Origin: Tipula vernalis | Lineage: Eukaryota > Arthropoda > Insecta > Diptera > Tipulidae | Assembly (NCBI GenBank): GCA_958295665.1 | Contig: OY282558.1 | Location: forward strand, 357,998,010-358,062,009 | Direction of reading: 5' to 3' | Length of the DNA stretch: 64,000 bases | Made by a program: the position numbers and the translations under genes | Shown: positions 36,529-49,499 of the stretch, one piece after another | Layout: each line of letters opens with the position of its first letter | Numbering within the stretch: the first letter of the stretch is position 1 | The notes under the pieces: generated by a model | What the model was told of the DNA's origin: nothing | Database searches by the model: none | What the model saw: only the letters and a program-made list of their open reading frames with translations

Positions 36529-38150
36529 GTAAAAAGTTGAGAAAAATTGCGTGTGTCGCGCAAAGAGACTATATGCTGAAAAATAAAATTGTTGTTCAAA
36601 AAAAAAGCACAACGATATTTATCAATAAACAGAAAGAGTACCAGATGTGGTGTAAAGCTATTAAGAAAAAGGATTCCGTAGAAGCACTTTAATGGTCCAC
36701 ATGACGGGGAAAATAACTAGTTAAATTTAAACGGTCAGTTTTAGAAGCCCGCTTATAAACTTAAATTCAAAACGCCTGAAGCTTTGTGTTGGGTCGATAA
36801 GTAATTTTCTCATTTAAGGCTCTAAGCGGTTTCATTAGACTGGTTGGTATGAGAAGTTAATTTTAATTTGTTTATGTTTGCCCACGATAGCCTTTCGCCA
36901 CCTGTACTGTGTGTTTTTTTTTAATAATCTGATAGACTGGTGATGTCTTTTTAGACGAAAGCGCTAATAGCCTCAATTTTTATGTAAAAATAAAAAAATT
37001 GTGAAAATAACTAAAACAATAATTTGTGTTATCATTAAATAAATTTTAACTACAAGATTTTTTATGGTTGGAATATTTTATGTATGTACATAATGTAATA
37101 ACCTAAAATTTTTGGCACGCTATTACAAAATTTTAAATTATTATTGACTAATAGCTTTGGTGTGATTTTAGAAAGGATGAATTAAGAAATTCGTTTACAA
37201 TAAAGCAGAAAATTGATGTCATCAATATACGCCTAAAGGTGTAACCAGCGAATCAGTAAGAATCCTTCAAGAATTTGCCGAAATTATTTCCTTACAAAAT
37301 ATTTGACATATCGGCCACCAAACCCTTACGACTGACAAATATAGTATTCAAATTGTAATGTGAATATATCCTTCAGTTTGCGCGTTATTTTTCGCTCTGT
37401 TAAGTGACAACAGACTCTAGAAAACAGACTTATTGATTAAGTAGTACCACGAACGATAGTGCTGTTTTCAACGATGGTAACCCTCGCCTGATGATGTCGT
37501 AATCGTTGTCGCAAAATTCCATCCAGAGTTTTTAACTTAACACAAAATAAAAATATTGAAGAAAAAATATCATTAACTTCGATCATGTGCCGCGATACTT
37601 CGAAGCTGAGTCAGAAAATACTATAACCTCTAAAGGAGCTAGAAAACCGTTGATCTAAAAAGCTTCGTCGTCACACAAACGCTTTATCACTATATTTGCA
37701 ATAAGGATGGATGGTCAAATTTACCCCCTCATTTGCTATTCACAATTTTCAAAAAGAATCCAAACATCAGTGATGGGTGTCTGGTCAACGTTAATACTAC
37801 TGGTATGTGGAATAACACAATTTTATCTGAGTACACCAGAAAATGGTTTCTATCATCAGCCAGTTCTATTACTTAGGGATCATTACAGGCCTCATGTAAA
37901 ATTGGCATAATCAAAAACATTTAGATAATCTTAATTTAACCGAAACTTACAGGACTTCTCCAACCACTGGATGTCCATGCAATAGTAGTTTCCAATCATC
38001 ATATATTGTCATGCGTAAGGTTCTTAACATCAGCTAAGCTTCCAAAAACAATGAACTACAAACCAAATCTGGCAACCCATAAGTGACGCTATATTTAAAA
38101 TTTCAAAGTGAGTATTAGATTGGATTAAAAATCAACCCACTGATTTAATA
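36529..38150. other. stretch without a recognisable gene
   Basis: AT-rich, frequent stops. No motif or repeat match noticed. Confidence 0.45.
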
Positions 38151-38152
38151 CA

Positions 38153-38990
38153 CACAGAGAGAAATCATATCTCGAATTATGAATAAAACCTTTTGATTTG
38201 TCACCGTGCATGACCATTTCACAATAAATGTCTACTATTCATGGTTTGTGAATAAGGGCTTATTCATCTATTATGAATTATATTCATAATGTTTTAAAAA
38301 TAATATTTATGTTTAGTTATTCAGGTATAATGAAAAATAATGCATTTTTATTTATCAAATTAGCTCATGAATTACACATATTACATAATTGTTTTATGCT
38401 TTGTATTACATACTTTTATACTTCGTATGAATTAAATCATATGACTTTTTAAAAGACAGAAATCCCAAAGTTTACGACTTTTCGAGACAGTAAAATAAAG
38501 AGCCATCTACTCACAATATATCTACTAATGAAAAGTACAAATATCATGCCCCATGATTTTACCCCAAGGATTATTAAAGTGTATAAAATATAATCCTTTA
38601 AAAATGAGCGTTTCCATTAAGCTCCTTCGGTAGTTTGGTTTGGCACTGATAAAAGTTGGTCTACCAGGTTTAGACCAAACAACAAAAACACAAATCTTAC
38701 TTTTTACGTTTAGTACCTAGTAAGACCGTATTGTTTTAGCGAATTACAATATTCACCAATTTAAAACTCAAGGAAAACTGTGTGTGTATTTGTAAGTATT
38801 TATAATTTTTATTAATGTTATGATTATGAGCGACTAGATTAGATTGTGAATAAGCATTCACTGACATTTATTCATGATTCATGATTGCTGTTCTTAAATA
38901 ATGAAATGTATGCATAAAAACAGACAAATATTCATTTAATCCATTTATGAATTGTTATGCATGATTCAAGCAAATCTTTTTCTTTCTGTG
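38153..38990. mobile_element. MITE with CACAGAGAGAAA-type ends
   Basis: The left end CACAGAGAGAAATCA and the inverse of the right end (CACAGAAAGAAAAAG) match over most of the first 13 bases, and gaattatgaataa/gaatcatgcataa follows on each side. CA flanks both sides, a possible 2-bp duplication. The interior is rich in attcat/gaataa strings and has no coding capacity. CAC-type ends would fit a CMC-like parent, but this is weak. Confidence 0.5.
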
Positions 38991-38992
38991 CA

Positions 38993-40720
38993 GAAATCTT
39001 TTAAAATATGTGGTATTGGTTCTAGGGAAATTATAATTTTGATTTACTTCACGAGCCAGTACGAAACCCTTTATTACCGCAATTTCTACGCATTATTGTG
39101 CAGTACTTTCATAAAGCATTCGTAGATTTTTTGGCCGTTGGACACAAAAAAAAAATTCTTCACATGTGTGATTATGGTTATTATAAGTATGTGATGTAGT
39201 AGTATTCAAAATTCCTTCTTTAGTCGTATTAGTCGTGAATTAGTAATTTTATTCTATCAAAAGGACTGGTCCTTCCATATGGAAATACTTTAATTCAAAT
39301 TCATTTATACGATTTCTAAAAAACGGATAATTGTGTCTTCCCGAATTTATTCGAGGCAGGACTGTATGTAGCCTGATTCTGCTATATCCTCAGACTAAAT
39401 AGTATAAATTGGTTGTCTTCTATAAGGGATTTGCTTACATTATTTTAAAATTAACTATAGAGACAAACTGTATGCCATTAAAACAACACCCGGATTCGAT
39501 CGACACGCGGAACTTGGAGTATGTTTATCATATAAGATAGAGTGTTTTTTGCAATCTGGATATTTGTCTTCATTTTGTCCAAAGCTAAAAAATCTGTTTT
39601 AGATTTCAAAGTATATAGTGGTCCATATTTATGCATGGCATAAACGCATCAAACTAACCAGCTTGCTAATAATTTCTGTTCGTGCCCTACTAAAGTGTAA
39701 TTCAAAGATAGAGGCTAGTTCTCTAGTAGTAATCTGACGAAATCTAAACAACAAACGAGCAACAAAATACCTAATAATAAACTGCTACCTGATTTAATTC
39801 CTCTAAATTGGTACCATTGATCGACCCATGAAGAGACCAATGAAGTTCTAATTAAAATTCTCGTTCTAAAGAAAAAGCGGAATATCGCGTTTGCTTCCCT
39901 CTCATTCTTTATTATTAGATCGTTAGATAACCTAGGTATAAACTACAAAGTTTTTTAAAAGTAAACAAACTTACAAATTGCACTCCAACCTTTTATTTTT
40001 ATTAAAAAAAATCTCTAAAATTCCCATCGTTAATAATGGTAACTTTCTTGTTTTTACGATGTTACACCCCCTTTTTCTGTGGGCAAAAGGTCTATTTTCA
40101 GAAATTTCTTCATAACTCGGTGAACACTATACTGTGATGGCTCCTTAAGATTGCGAATTAAACTTTCCTTGAAGTGTCATTGGTTGCCGTTCGAAAGGTA
40201 TTTTAAAAAACCTGGTCAGTGTATGGCAATAATGGACAAATGTATACAGAGAGATGAATCATCAATGTTCGGAGACTACAGTTAACTTGTGACCTGCCCC
40301 CGAAGGAGTGCGCTAAATGAATGTTGATCATAACTACATGGCTGGCAATATCCAGCCTGCTTGCGTAATGTAGCCTGGTAGGACGTGGTGGGAACTAACA
40401 CTATATCAATAGCATGGTGTGGCTATTATAACTGAATTGGAAACTGATATAATCCGATTCGAATCTTCTCATTTAGTTAACTTACGAAAAACACGAAGAT
40501 GAATCAGACACATAATCTGAAAACAACGAAACTACTCGTATCATCATCGGTGAGGAAGGAATAGGAATTTGTCCAACAGAAGGAAACAATCCTGGTTCTA
40601 TTTAATACGGATTCCCAATACCTCAAATTCCTTTAAATCTTTGGTGGGTTCAAATTAAATCCTATGTATATAGGAGCCAAATGTGGCCGGGCAATTTCGC
40701 CCCCCCCCATGACATTGTCA
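38993..40720. other. stretch without a supported gene
   Basis: No domain recognised. The last few hundred bases may be an unrecognisable upstream part of the Helitron relic that follows. Confidence 0.4.
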
Positions 40721-40724
40721 AGTC

Positions 40725-42500
40725 TATGGCAAGGCGATGTGATCGACGAGAAGTTCTTAATTCCGCGCACCATGGTACGTCAATTTGGTCTACCAATTGT
40801 ATTTGTAATAATTAGTGCGGCCTAAGCACGATGAATTGTGTTACTTGAGATCCTTAAACTCACAGTAGATTGCAAGCATATCTCGGAGAACCAAGTTGAA
40901 GAAATTACTGAGAACCACAAGGATCGGCTAATGCAGCGTAATCGTCGTGCTAGATTCTTTGATTATAGAATTAGTTTGATCATAGAAACATGGAAATCAT
41001 CTTAAAATCCATTTGGAAACCGGAAGATTATTCATTTTTATATTACAGAATTGAGTTTTAGTATCGCACATGATGAAAAAAATCTGGTATAAAATATAAG
41101 TTTGGAATTTTGTTTCTTCCAATGGATAAAACAAGAATTCTAAGTATCATATCCTTCTCTGATGAAGTTTGATGCATTCTGCTTATCATTCAAATATTTA
41201 CTAAATGAATATCTGTTCATAATTTGAATTTAACACGAAAAATAATTTATACTAAAAAAGACCACCAAGTGATGTTTTCATCAATCCACATAGCTAGGAA
41301 ATTATTCGACATACAATTTGCTTCGGATGCCTATATGCTCTTTGCTCTTACCTGAATGCGAATGTGACCGTGGATTCAATGAAAATCTAATTAAAATAAT
41401 TAATGATGTAAAAAAGGGTAACAAGCAACTTAATGGGTGTCTCCAAGCGGTTTGTGGAAGCATTCCATAGAAACAGTGAGCCGCCAGCACAAGAAGCAAC
41501 GTACAACTGCCTCAAAACTCCAATGAGCATGTACAGTGGCACTTTATGTCTAATAAGACTGAACCTTCTAAAGAAAGAAACATGATTTCCTGGAACAAAA
41601 AATAGTTCAATTATTTTGATTAAGATTTCCTGAAGAAACCCGTGATAGTCGAATCGAAAGAAGGATGCCCAAAATCATCCTAGTCGAGAATTAGTCGAAT
41701 TTAAACAATATAAATTTCAAGATTGCCTTGGATCAAATAAAAATGAGTTTATGGAAAAATTTCCAGACCCATATTGGGTAACTGAAGAAGAATTTGAGAA
41801 GATGTCCTTTGAATGCCGAGCAACGTGATTTCGTCACGGATATTATCCGGCAATCCAGAATATGCTCCTATTATTCCAATTACACCCACTGGAAAAGCAG
41901 CATTCAATATATTTGGAACCGCGCTTCATACAGGATTTCAACTTCCAATCAAATCTAAAAAGGCTACAGACCTCTCAGCCGACGTAGCGAATGAAATCGT
42001 GTCTTTACTCTCTCGCTTCCTTGTGGTTGTCATAGATGAAATTTCAACGGTTGCTGAGCACATTCAGGTAATGGTCGACAAGCGTTTACGAGTTACTTTT
42101 GATAAAATCCGAATCTTTGGCGGAAATTTAGTCATTGCAATTGCAGATATTTATCAGCTGCGGCCTGTTCTTGTCTCAGCTTTATTTTGGTCCGGTGCAA
42201 TGATCCAATTGCTGAATTAATAAAAGTTCTTCTCTAGCATTATTTTTAGGTTTGAAGCTCAAATTAAGAATCCAATTCATCTTTTCTACACTAACTCAGA
42301 TATCAATGACTATAACAATTTAATGCTGTCTCTAATGCCTGGTCCTCAAGCAAAAAGTCTCATCTGATATTGTTAGTGAAGTAGGAAATGAGGCAGGTCG
42401 AAAGGCTATACTAAGTTGCCTTCAGCGAAACAATTTAGGTAAATCTCTCCAAAGCTAGGAGCTCGTTATGTTGTAACATGTAACGTACACATTTCAGATC
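40725..42500 (+). pseudogene. second Helitron Rep/helicase relic
   Basis: Broken in all frames, plus strand. In order: FLIPRTMVRQFGLPIVFVII followed by an Ala-rich segment, and ENQVEEITENHKDRLMQRN (Helitron N-terminal domain, ~40,770-40,940). A fragment like DYSFLYYRIEF lies at ~41,025. The linker is near 41,390-41,530. The helicase has LNAEQRDFVTDIIRQS (41,812-41,860), PTGKAAFNIFGTALHTGFQL, then VVVIDEIS (Walker B) and FGGNLVIAIADIYQLRPV (41,813-42,220). The Walker A loop expected between LNAEQ and PTGKAA is deleted. This lineage differs in sequence and orientation from the Helitron at 19.5-21.5 kb. Confidence 0.8.
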
Positions 42501-42504
42501 AACT

Positions 42505-42738
42505 TTGGAGTAAAATTCACTGGAACCTCCCAATTTATGAAAAAAGCTTAAATTCAGTTCGATTGGTTAAACCATCTGCGCTGTAGAGAAGACATAGACC
42601 GACTGACAGACTGACAGACAGACACCATTTCGAAACCCAATTTTTCGGACTCAGGGACCTCAAAACAGATAAATCTCTAAAAATCTCAAGGTCAAAATTT
42701 TCATGATTACTATACTATATTTTACTAGAGTAAAAGAC
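42505..42738 (-). repeat. dispersed repeat family A, inverted copy
   Basis: Reverse complement of 15,787-16,087, with a much shorter gactgacagactgacag tract (42,600-42,622). It fuses directly into family B at ~42,760. Confidence 0.8.
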
Positions 42739-42759
42739 AGTAAAAAATGTTCAATTACC

Positions 42760-43310
42760 CATTTAGAAAATTTTTATAGTTCAAATTCACCAACTTTCGA
42801 ACGCAGTTGAACTACAGTAAAACTTCCATAAGTCGAACTTCTATTAGCCGAATTATTCCATAAATCGAATTTTTTTTATGGCAGGAGCCACAATTTGTAT
42901 TGGGAAGGAATTTCTATATCTCGAATTTTCTTTAACTCGGACAAATTATTGTAGCAACTAGTGATTCGACTTATAGAAGTTTCACTGTAAGTCGAATTTG
43001 AAAAAAAGCATGTATTACTCGCTTGCTTATTTAACTATGTTGGAAAATACTTAACTTTTTAATAACTTTTTGGTAAATGCATACATTAACGAGTGAAATG
43101 ATCGTTTCCTATAAAATATAAATGAAGGAAATATAAGTTTTGATTGACTGATTGATTGATCAGAATGTACTGATCAAGATTAAGAGCTAGATTACCGGAT
43201 GACACCGGGCCTTCCGTACCCCCTTTACACATAACAAGACCGTAGGATAGGAAAGGTATATTATTAGTTATAGGCATTGACCCGGTTTCAGACACCCTTT
43301 TGTTTATTTT
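42760..43310 (-). repeat. dispersed repeat family B, with a MITE inside
   Basis: Colinear with 50,370-50,690 (same orientation): agttcaaattcaccaactttcg, tgtattactcgcttgc, ttggaaaatact-ac, taataactttttggtaaatg, cggatgacaccgggccttcc. The 50-kb copy lacks the 173-bp MITE at 42,815-42,987. The end part is also found at 13,060-13,165. Confidence 0.85.
42815..42987. mobile_element. pogo/Tigger-like MITE
   Basis: A 173-bp element starts CAGTAAAACTTCCATAAGTC and ends with the near-inverse GACTTATAGAAGTTTCACTG, flanked by TA on both sides. CAGT-starting ends with an 'ATAAGTCGAA' core and a TA target fit pogo-like Tc1/mariner MITEs. The related sequence at 50,410-50,428 (ttgaactagtcgaat) has the empty site with a single TA, showing precise insertion. 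Confidence 0.85.
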
Positions 43311-43559
43311 TTATTATGACAAATTGTTAAAGCACAATAGGTGAGCAAATGCTCTTCGAAGAGGATAGACGTATTTTTTCTATCCTCTTCCTGAATTTAA
43401 TTTAATTTTTATTTTTTGTGTTCTATTTATTTATAAAATAAAAATAATAATTAAAGTGAATTAGTGATATAGCTTTTTTAATGAAATAATAATTTAAGTG
43501 TTAGTGAAATAATAATGAAAGTGTAATTGTGGAATGGAAAATCCAATCCACCGGGATGC

Positions 43560-45905
43560 ATTTATCAGGCAATGTTTTATATTTATAGATAAAGAAATCA
43601 AAATTATTGATTTCTTCTTTAAGTGAATGATTTTAACTTTTGTGTGATTGTACATGAAATTCAATTGCAATTTTAATTACTAAAGTCTAATAATTGGATA
43701 GTATTAAAATAGATTTTCACTTAAATAGAAATACGTCATAGTTAATTTCATATTAGATATTATTTTTACGCCACTTGAATGTGTTTTATTTTATGTACAA
43801 TCGACACAAATATATGCTTGAAACATGATACATAGCAAATCCAACGAAATATTTATACAGCCGTCTCGTTCGTTCTTTACACAAATCCTATGAAGGAAAT
43901 GTACTACATATTATTGATTTTTGTCTTATAATATACGAACAACAACAAAACGGAGAGACATTTTTGTTGGTTTTGGTATAGTCGTCACAAATATTTTCCT
44001 GTATCTTGATATCGTTCACTTGCTGCAATAGTGACAAAACTCAAAATTGTTATTTTTAAATTATTGAACTATGAGGGACCACGCAGCCGTTATTAAAGGT
44101 GATGTAGTATTTTTTTTATACTGTTATATTCTATTATATCTCTAAATTGTATCTCTATACAAATTTAAATTATTCTTGAACATTTTTATAATTCAAAATT
44201 TAAAAATAATTGTGTCGTGAATAAAAGTAATTTTTGAGTTATGTCGCTACTGCAGCAAGTGAGCGATATATAGATCAGGTATGTTGGTATGTTAGCTATA
44301 AGGTATTATCTATAATATTATGAAAACATGATAAGTCTACTGCTACGTACATGGAAGATGGTAGAAAATATTTACCTTCAATGTGTGTTGGTGGTTTAGT
44401 AAATAGGAATATGTTATTTGTATGCTGGTGTTGTTGTCTCTCTTTGTATTTTTTGTATTCATGAAACAACTATGGTGTTTTTGATAAAACATGAACTATA
44501 CAAGCACAAAGAAATTTTAGTGTATTCGACTTAAATAGGATTCTGATACTTCGTTTAATTGAATAAGTTTGAGTCGAATTAGAAACCGCCTTATACTATC
44601 CATATAAAATAGTTTATTTAGGTATAATTATTTTTTTTTACAGGGTTTTACAAACTGCATCAAATTGATTTAAATTAATTTAATTAATATTATAAAATTA
44701 TAAATTAACTGAACTTTATAAATAAAAAGCTAATTTGGTAATGTTCAGTTGAGTTGAGTTGAGATTTGGATTTCTGCACTTAAATTAAAAGGATTAAAAG
44801 AATGTGAACAACGTGGAATTATGTAAAAACATTTCGAAAGGCTAAATGTTTTGAATTTAAATTATTAACTTAATGGAATTTATTGAAGTTTAGGTTGCAG
44901 TTTTCACACACAAACGTCAAGATTACTTATATTGCACACAGATAAATTTTTAAGAAAATAATGTTTCATTTTCCTTTAATTGATTTATTATTTTACTTAC
45001 TTTGCATGCTTTATTTGGCAGAGTAATATGTCCGTAAACAGAGTTAAAGTTGTATGGATATATTTATATTTATTTAAAGGTAAAGAAATCAAATTCTTGA
45101 TTAAGTACATGATTTTATTTTTGTCCGGTTGTTCATGGAATTTTAATTACTAAATTCTAATAATTGGATCGTATTAAATTGTTTTAACTTAATTTGATAT
45201 ATAGTATGATTATAGTTAATGTTATATCTACATTTATTTTGACGCATATTTGAATGGGTTGTTGTGTTATATTTTATGTACAATCGATACAAATATATTC
45301 TAGAAGCTTGATTTATAGCAGGGCCAACAAAATGTTTATACAAGTCGTCTCGTTCGCTCTTTACACAAATCTTATCGTCGTCATAAATATTTTCCTGTAT
45401 CTTGATACATGGAACAGGATTGTTTGTATGTTCGCTGTAGGGGTTTTATTTGTCTGTGTATATTATAGTTTATTATATTATGTATAATGAAACAGGATAT
45501 GTCTCCTGCTACGCACATGGTAGATGGTAAAATACTAATTTGGAAATATTAATTTCGAGTTGAGTTAAGATTTGATTTGCAAATTGCAACACATAATGAC
45601 GTATTTATTTATGCATGCCAAATTTTAATTAAACTAATGTGAACAACGTGGAATTATGTAAAGGCAATTCATGATGCTAAATGTATTGATCTTAATTAAT
45701 TAAATGAATGCATTTATTGAAGTTTAGGTTGCAGTTTTCACATACAAGCGCCAATTTTACTGATATGGTACACAGATAAAATTTTTTAAGAAAACAATGT
45801 TTCAGGTTCCTTTCATTGTTTTATTATTTTACTTACTTTGCATGCTTAACTTTTGCAGGGTAATATGTCGGATAAACGGAGTTGAAGTTTTATGGAATAT
45901 ATAAA
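43560..45905 (+). repeat. ~1.5-kb tandem duplication, second copy shortened
   Basis: Copy 1 is ~43,560-45,060; copy 2 is ~45,061-45,905. Shared strings in the same order include ttactaaa-tctaataattgga, ttatgtacaatcga-acaaatat, gtcgtctcgttcg-tctttacac, aatattttcctgtatcttgat, ctgctacg-acatgg, atgtgaacaacgtggaatta, gaagtttaggttgcagtttt and tttacttactttgcatgctt. Copy 2 lacks ~650 bp from two internal stretches. No coding capacity or terminal repeats are seen. Bases 43,310-43,560 hold AT-rich sequence only. Confidence 0.8.
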
Positions 45906-46288
45906 TAATAAATTTCGTAAATATTGATTTTTGTTTATCTTAATTATATCAACAAGATTAGTAAAATTAAATCATTAATAATAATAATAATTTTTGATGT
46001 CTTGATTTAGATTTAATGAATCCTGAGTTCTGGCATTGGATTCCAGAGTAACGAGCATCTAATCATGTAGTTATAATGTGCTATCTTGTGTTATCCTGTT
46101 TATCATTTATCATTTATCATTATTGTACTAATAATTTATTATCTATTAATTGCTTAGGAGACTGCAAACGGGTTCAATCTGTCCCAACTAATATTCATAT
46201 CTTATTCATCGGTTTGGAGATATGTAAATGGTTGTACGATGTGTGCCCGGGAATACTGAAGATCCTATTATAATAATTATTCATTTAA

Positions 46289-46824
46289 GGCTGTTAGTCA
46301 ATGTATTACAAATACTATATTTAGTTAAAAATTAGGTGAAAATAAATAATCCAGGTGAAATATTTTTAGCTACCAAAACATATTTTGCTGTGTGAATTAG
46401 TTAAAATTTTGACAATCTTAAATTGTTCAAAATCTACCTTATTATTGTGACAACAATAAGAATTTCAATCATTTATTTTAATTAATAATAATTAATTGAA
46501 TTTATGAAAGATCAAATAACATGTTTATACGACATATTCGTATGTGCATGTAGATTTTCTTTAATAATGGAAGTTTTAAATTTTCGGAATACACTTCTAA
46601 TAAAGTCAGCCCTCTTCCATTTCTCATAATTTGTAAGCGTATTCAATTTGACACAAATCAAATATAATTCATTCTATTTTTGAATACATCTACTCGTTCT
46701 ACCACAATAGAGTTTCTGACATCCGACCATAGTAGAAATTCTACAATTACATTTGGCCCGTTTTCACTGTCTGACCAAATATGCATATCTTATAAAATGT
46801 TAAATGCATAGTTCAAATTACAAG
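46289..46824 (-). mobile_element. Harbinger-like element, truncated second copy
   Basis: Starts GGCTGTTAGTCAATGTATTA right after TAA. In reverse complement it matches both halves of the 23,879-25,304 element with no interruption: 46,289-46,650 pairs with 25,304-24,980, and 46,690-46,820 pairs with 24,240-24,100. It stops where the Gypsy sequence starts, so its far end is lost. Confidence 0.8.
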
Positions 46825-46826
46825 GT

Positions 46827-49494
46827 TTGTTAAACACGGGCGCAAATGTTAGTGTTCTAGGTAGAGGTTGCGACCAGTTCCTTGATATAGCTGATATTCC
46901 TTTTCGACATCTCACTGCATTTCTCTCAATGGCAAATGGAGCCAAGGAACGAATACTTCAAAATGTAATTGCTACTGTCCAATTTAATGGTATTGAGAAA
47001 AAATGTTGGCTGCATATTTCCCCAAATTTGTCTCAACTGCTACATTTGGGCATTGATTTTTTAAGGCATTTGAAATTGTAATCCAAACCAAGGAATTTCA
47101 ACAATTCCCTAATTGCTCTGAAATGCTTAATCATCATGAACTGTTACCCGTTCAGAGCTTCGTACTAGGACAAATAAAATCAATATTCTCATCATCTGCT
47201 ACTAATGGCTTGGGGAAAACCGGGAAACGAGTTGCCGACCAAACAGTGGCATTATACAATTTGTTTTCCTGCTTTACAGGTTACCTTGTACGCGGAATTG
47301 GACCGTATGATACAATTGTGCGTAATAGAAGAAAGTGAGAGCGTTTGTGGTTCACTGGTCACCCAAGAAAAAAAATCCATAAATAAGGTTAGGTTGTGCT
47401 TGGATGCCCGAAGGGTTAATGACGTCACTGTGAAGGATGCCTACCCCTTGTCCTTAATCGATGGTATACTGAGTCGATTGGAAAACACCAACTCCAGTTC
47501 TAGTATAGACTTGAAGGATACCTTAAGGCAGATTCCTCTCGACGATGATGCTAAAAGTAAAACCGCTTTTACGGTCGCGGGTAGGCCTCAGTATCAGTTT
47601 ATCGTCATGCCTTTCGGGTTATACAACGCCCTTCAAAGTTTGTGCCAACTCATGCACCGTGTAATACAACACGAATATCACGACAAGATATTCGTTTATC
47701 TTGACGATCTGTTGATAACGTCGAGCACTTTTGAAGAGCATTTGAAGCTGCTCACCATAGTCGCAAATAGATTAAGATCCGCCAAATTTGACCAGTAACC
47801 TGGATAAAAGTCACTTTGTTCTCAAGGAAGTGAAATATTTGGGAAATATCGTTGGAGAAGGTTGTATACGTGTCGATACAGGTGCATATCCAGTTCCTAA
47901 GGCCGTCAAACTTCAACGCAGTTTTCTTGGCCTATGCGGATGGTATCGGTGCTCCATAGGCAACATTTTTTCTGAATCCGCACCGTTGACGAGCTTTTTG
48001 AAAAACCAAGTTAAACTTTTGTGGAATTCCTTAGCTCAACGTCAAAGCGCTTATTCACCACCGCTCCAGTGTTGGTACTGCCGATTTATACGCTTCCATA
48101 CTTCTTTCAAGTTGATGCTTCTTCTACCGGGGTTGGAGGGAGTCCTTTATAAGCGGCACGATAACCCAGAGTACCCTATAGCGTTTTACTCGCATAAGTT
48201 GAACGCGGCACAATGGAAATACAGCGTCACGGAGTTGGAGTGCTTAAGTTTTGAATTCACGATCATTACAGATTTCGAGAGTCTGCGTTGGTTGATGACC
48301 AGGGTGACTTGTTTAGGCGGTTTGTCTGATGGAACCTTAAACTCCAAGGGTTTATCTTTTAAATCGAGCACAGGAAGGGGAGCCAAAACATAGTGCCAGA
48401 TGCCTTATCGCGAAAGTTTTGTAATGAATTAACGCCAGTGGCCTCAGACCGTTTAAACGAAGAACTATTGCATATAGATCTAAAGGCGTCAGCATTTTTG
48501 AAACCAGACTACTTAGCTAGGATAGCGCAAGTTCAGGCAATGTCTATCGTTGATGGATATTTTACAGTTCGAGATGGAAAATGATTGATTTGTCTGTCAC
48601 ACGGCCATAGGTACCAAGACACCGACTTGTCCATGTGGAAATTGGTAGTTCCGAAAAGTTTGACTGCATTGCTTGTCGAGCGGGCGCATCTGCCACCATC
48701 TTCGTCATGAATTCTATTAATCGGTGTCAGATTTGAGAAACTACTAAGAAAGTCAACTACTGTATGCAACCTAACATTGGAAAATGGATAGAAGTTTAGC
48801 GTCCATTTCAAAGTTTGTACTTGGATTTTTAGTGCCTCATCCTCGGACAAGGAATGGTTATACATGTATGTTATGTAGTGTTCGATCAGTATTCCGATAA
48901 CGGCAAACAATTTCAATCAAAGCTTTTCGGCACTCATTTAACGAAATATGGCGTCGAACACATAAAAACGCCGTTTCATGCACCCCAAAGCAACGCATCC
49001 GAACGTATGAATTGATCCATATTGGCGGCCATACGGGCTTACGTGGCGGACAAGCATGCAGAGTGGGATGTTTCTCGTAATATTGACAATTCAAGCACTT
49101 CATATTCACCACAGTATCTAGTGTTTGGACAACATTTAATCATGCATGGATCTGATTATGTACTAAGAAACTTACTGACCCTGGGCACGGAAAATAAAAT
49201 TTCAGCTTCTTTTAAAGCAAATTCGAGACAGAGTGATAGAACTCTAAAACAAGCACATCGAAGACATGCTCGAGCTTACAACTTGAGGGAAAACCCGAGA
49301 ATCTTGACAGTTGGTAAATCCGTGTTTAGCCGTACATACATTCAAAGTGACGCATCCCGTCGACTTTTAGCAAAATTCGCACCCAAATACGTACCGGCCA
49401 TTATTATTACCGAGGTGAGTAGTGGCGCATTCAAGTTGAATGTATATATCACAAAAAAAACATACGGACGTTTATGCGTCGTCCCCACGATGTA
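46827..49494 (+). pseudogene. Gypsy (Ty3) LTR retrotransposon pol, broken
   Basis: Protease, reverse transcriptase, RNase H and integrase pieces lie in order over several frames. The protease reads LLNTGANVSVLGRGC, with Asn in place of the catalytic Asp of DTGA. The RT (47,205-47,798) has LCLDARRVND, SSIDLKDTLRQIPL, VMPFGLYNAL and FVYLDDLLI (catalytic YLDD). The RNase H region has PIAFYSHKLNAAQWKYSVTE and VPDALSR (48,140-48,420). Integrase remnants are DNGKQFQSKLF, APQSNASERMN and SPQYLVFGQHL (48,896-49,140); the first part of the core is missing. No gag is seen and no LTR pair could be matched. The 5' side abuts the truncated Harbinger-like copy. Confidence 0.9.
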
Positions 49495-49499
49495 ACGAT

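Noticed and set aside
43560..45905. The two 1.5-kb direct repeats as LTRs
   Set aside because: They are adjacent with no internal region, and no primer-binding site or TG...CA ends were found.
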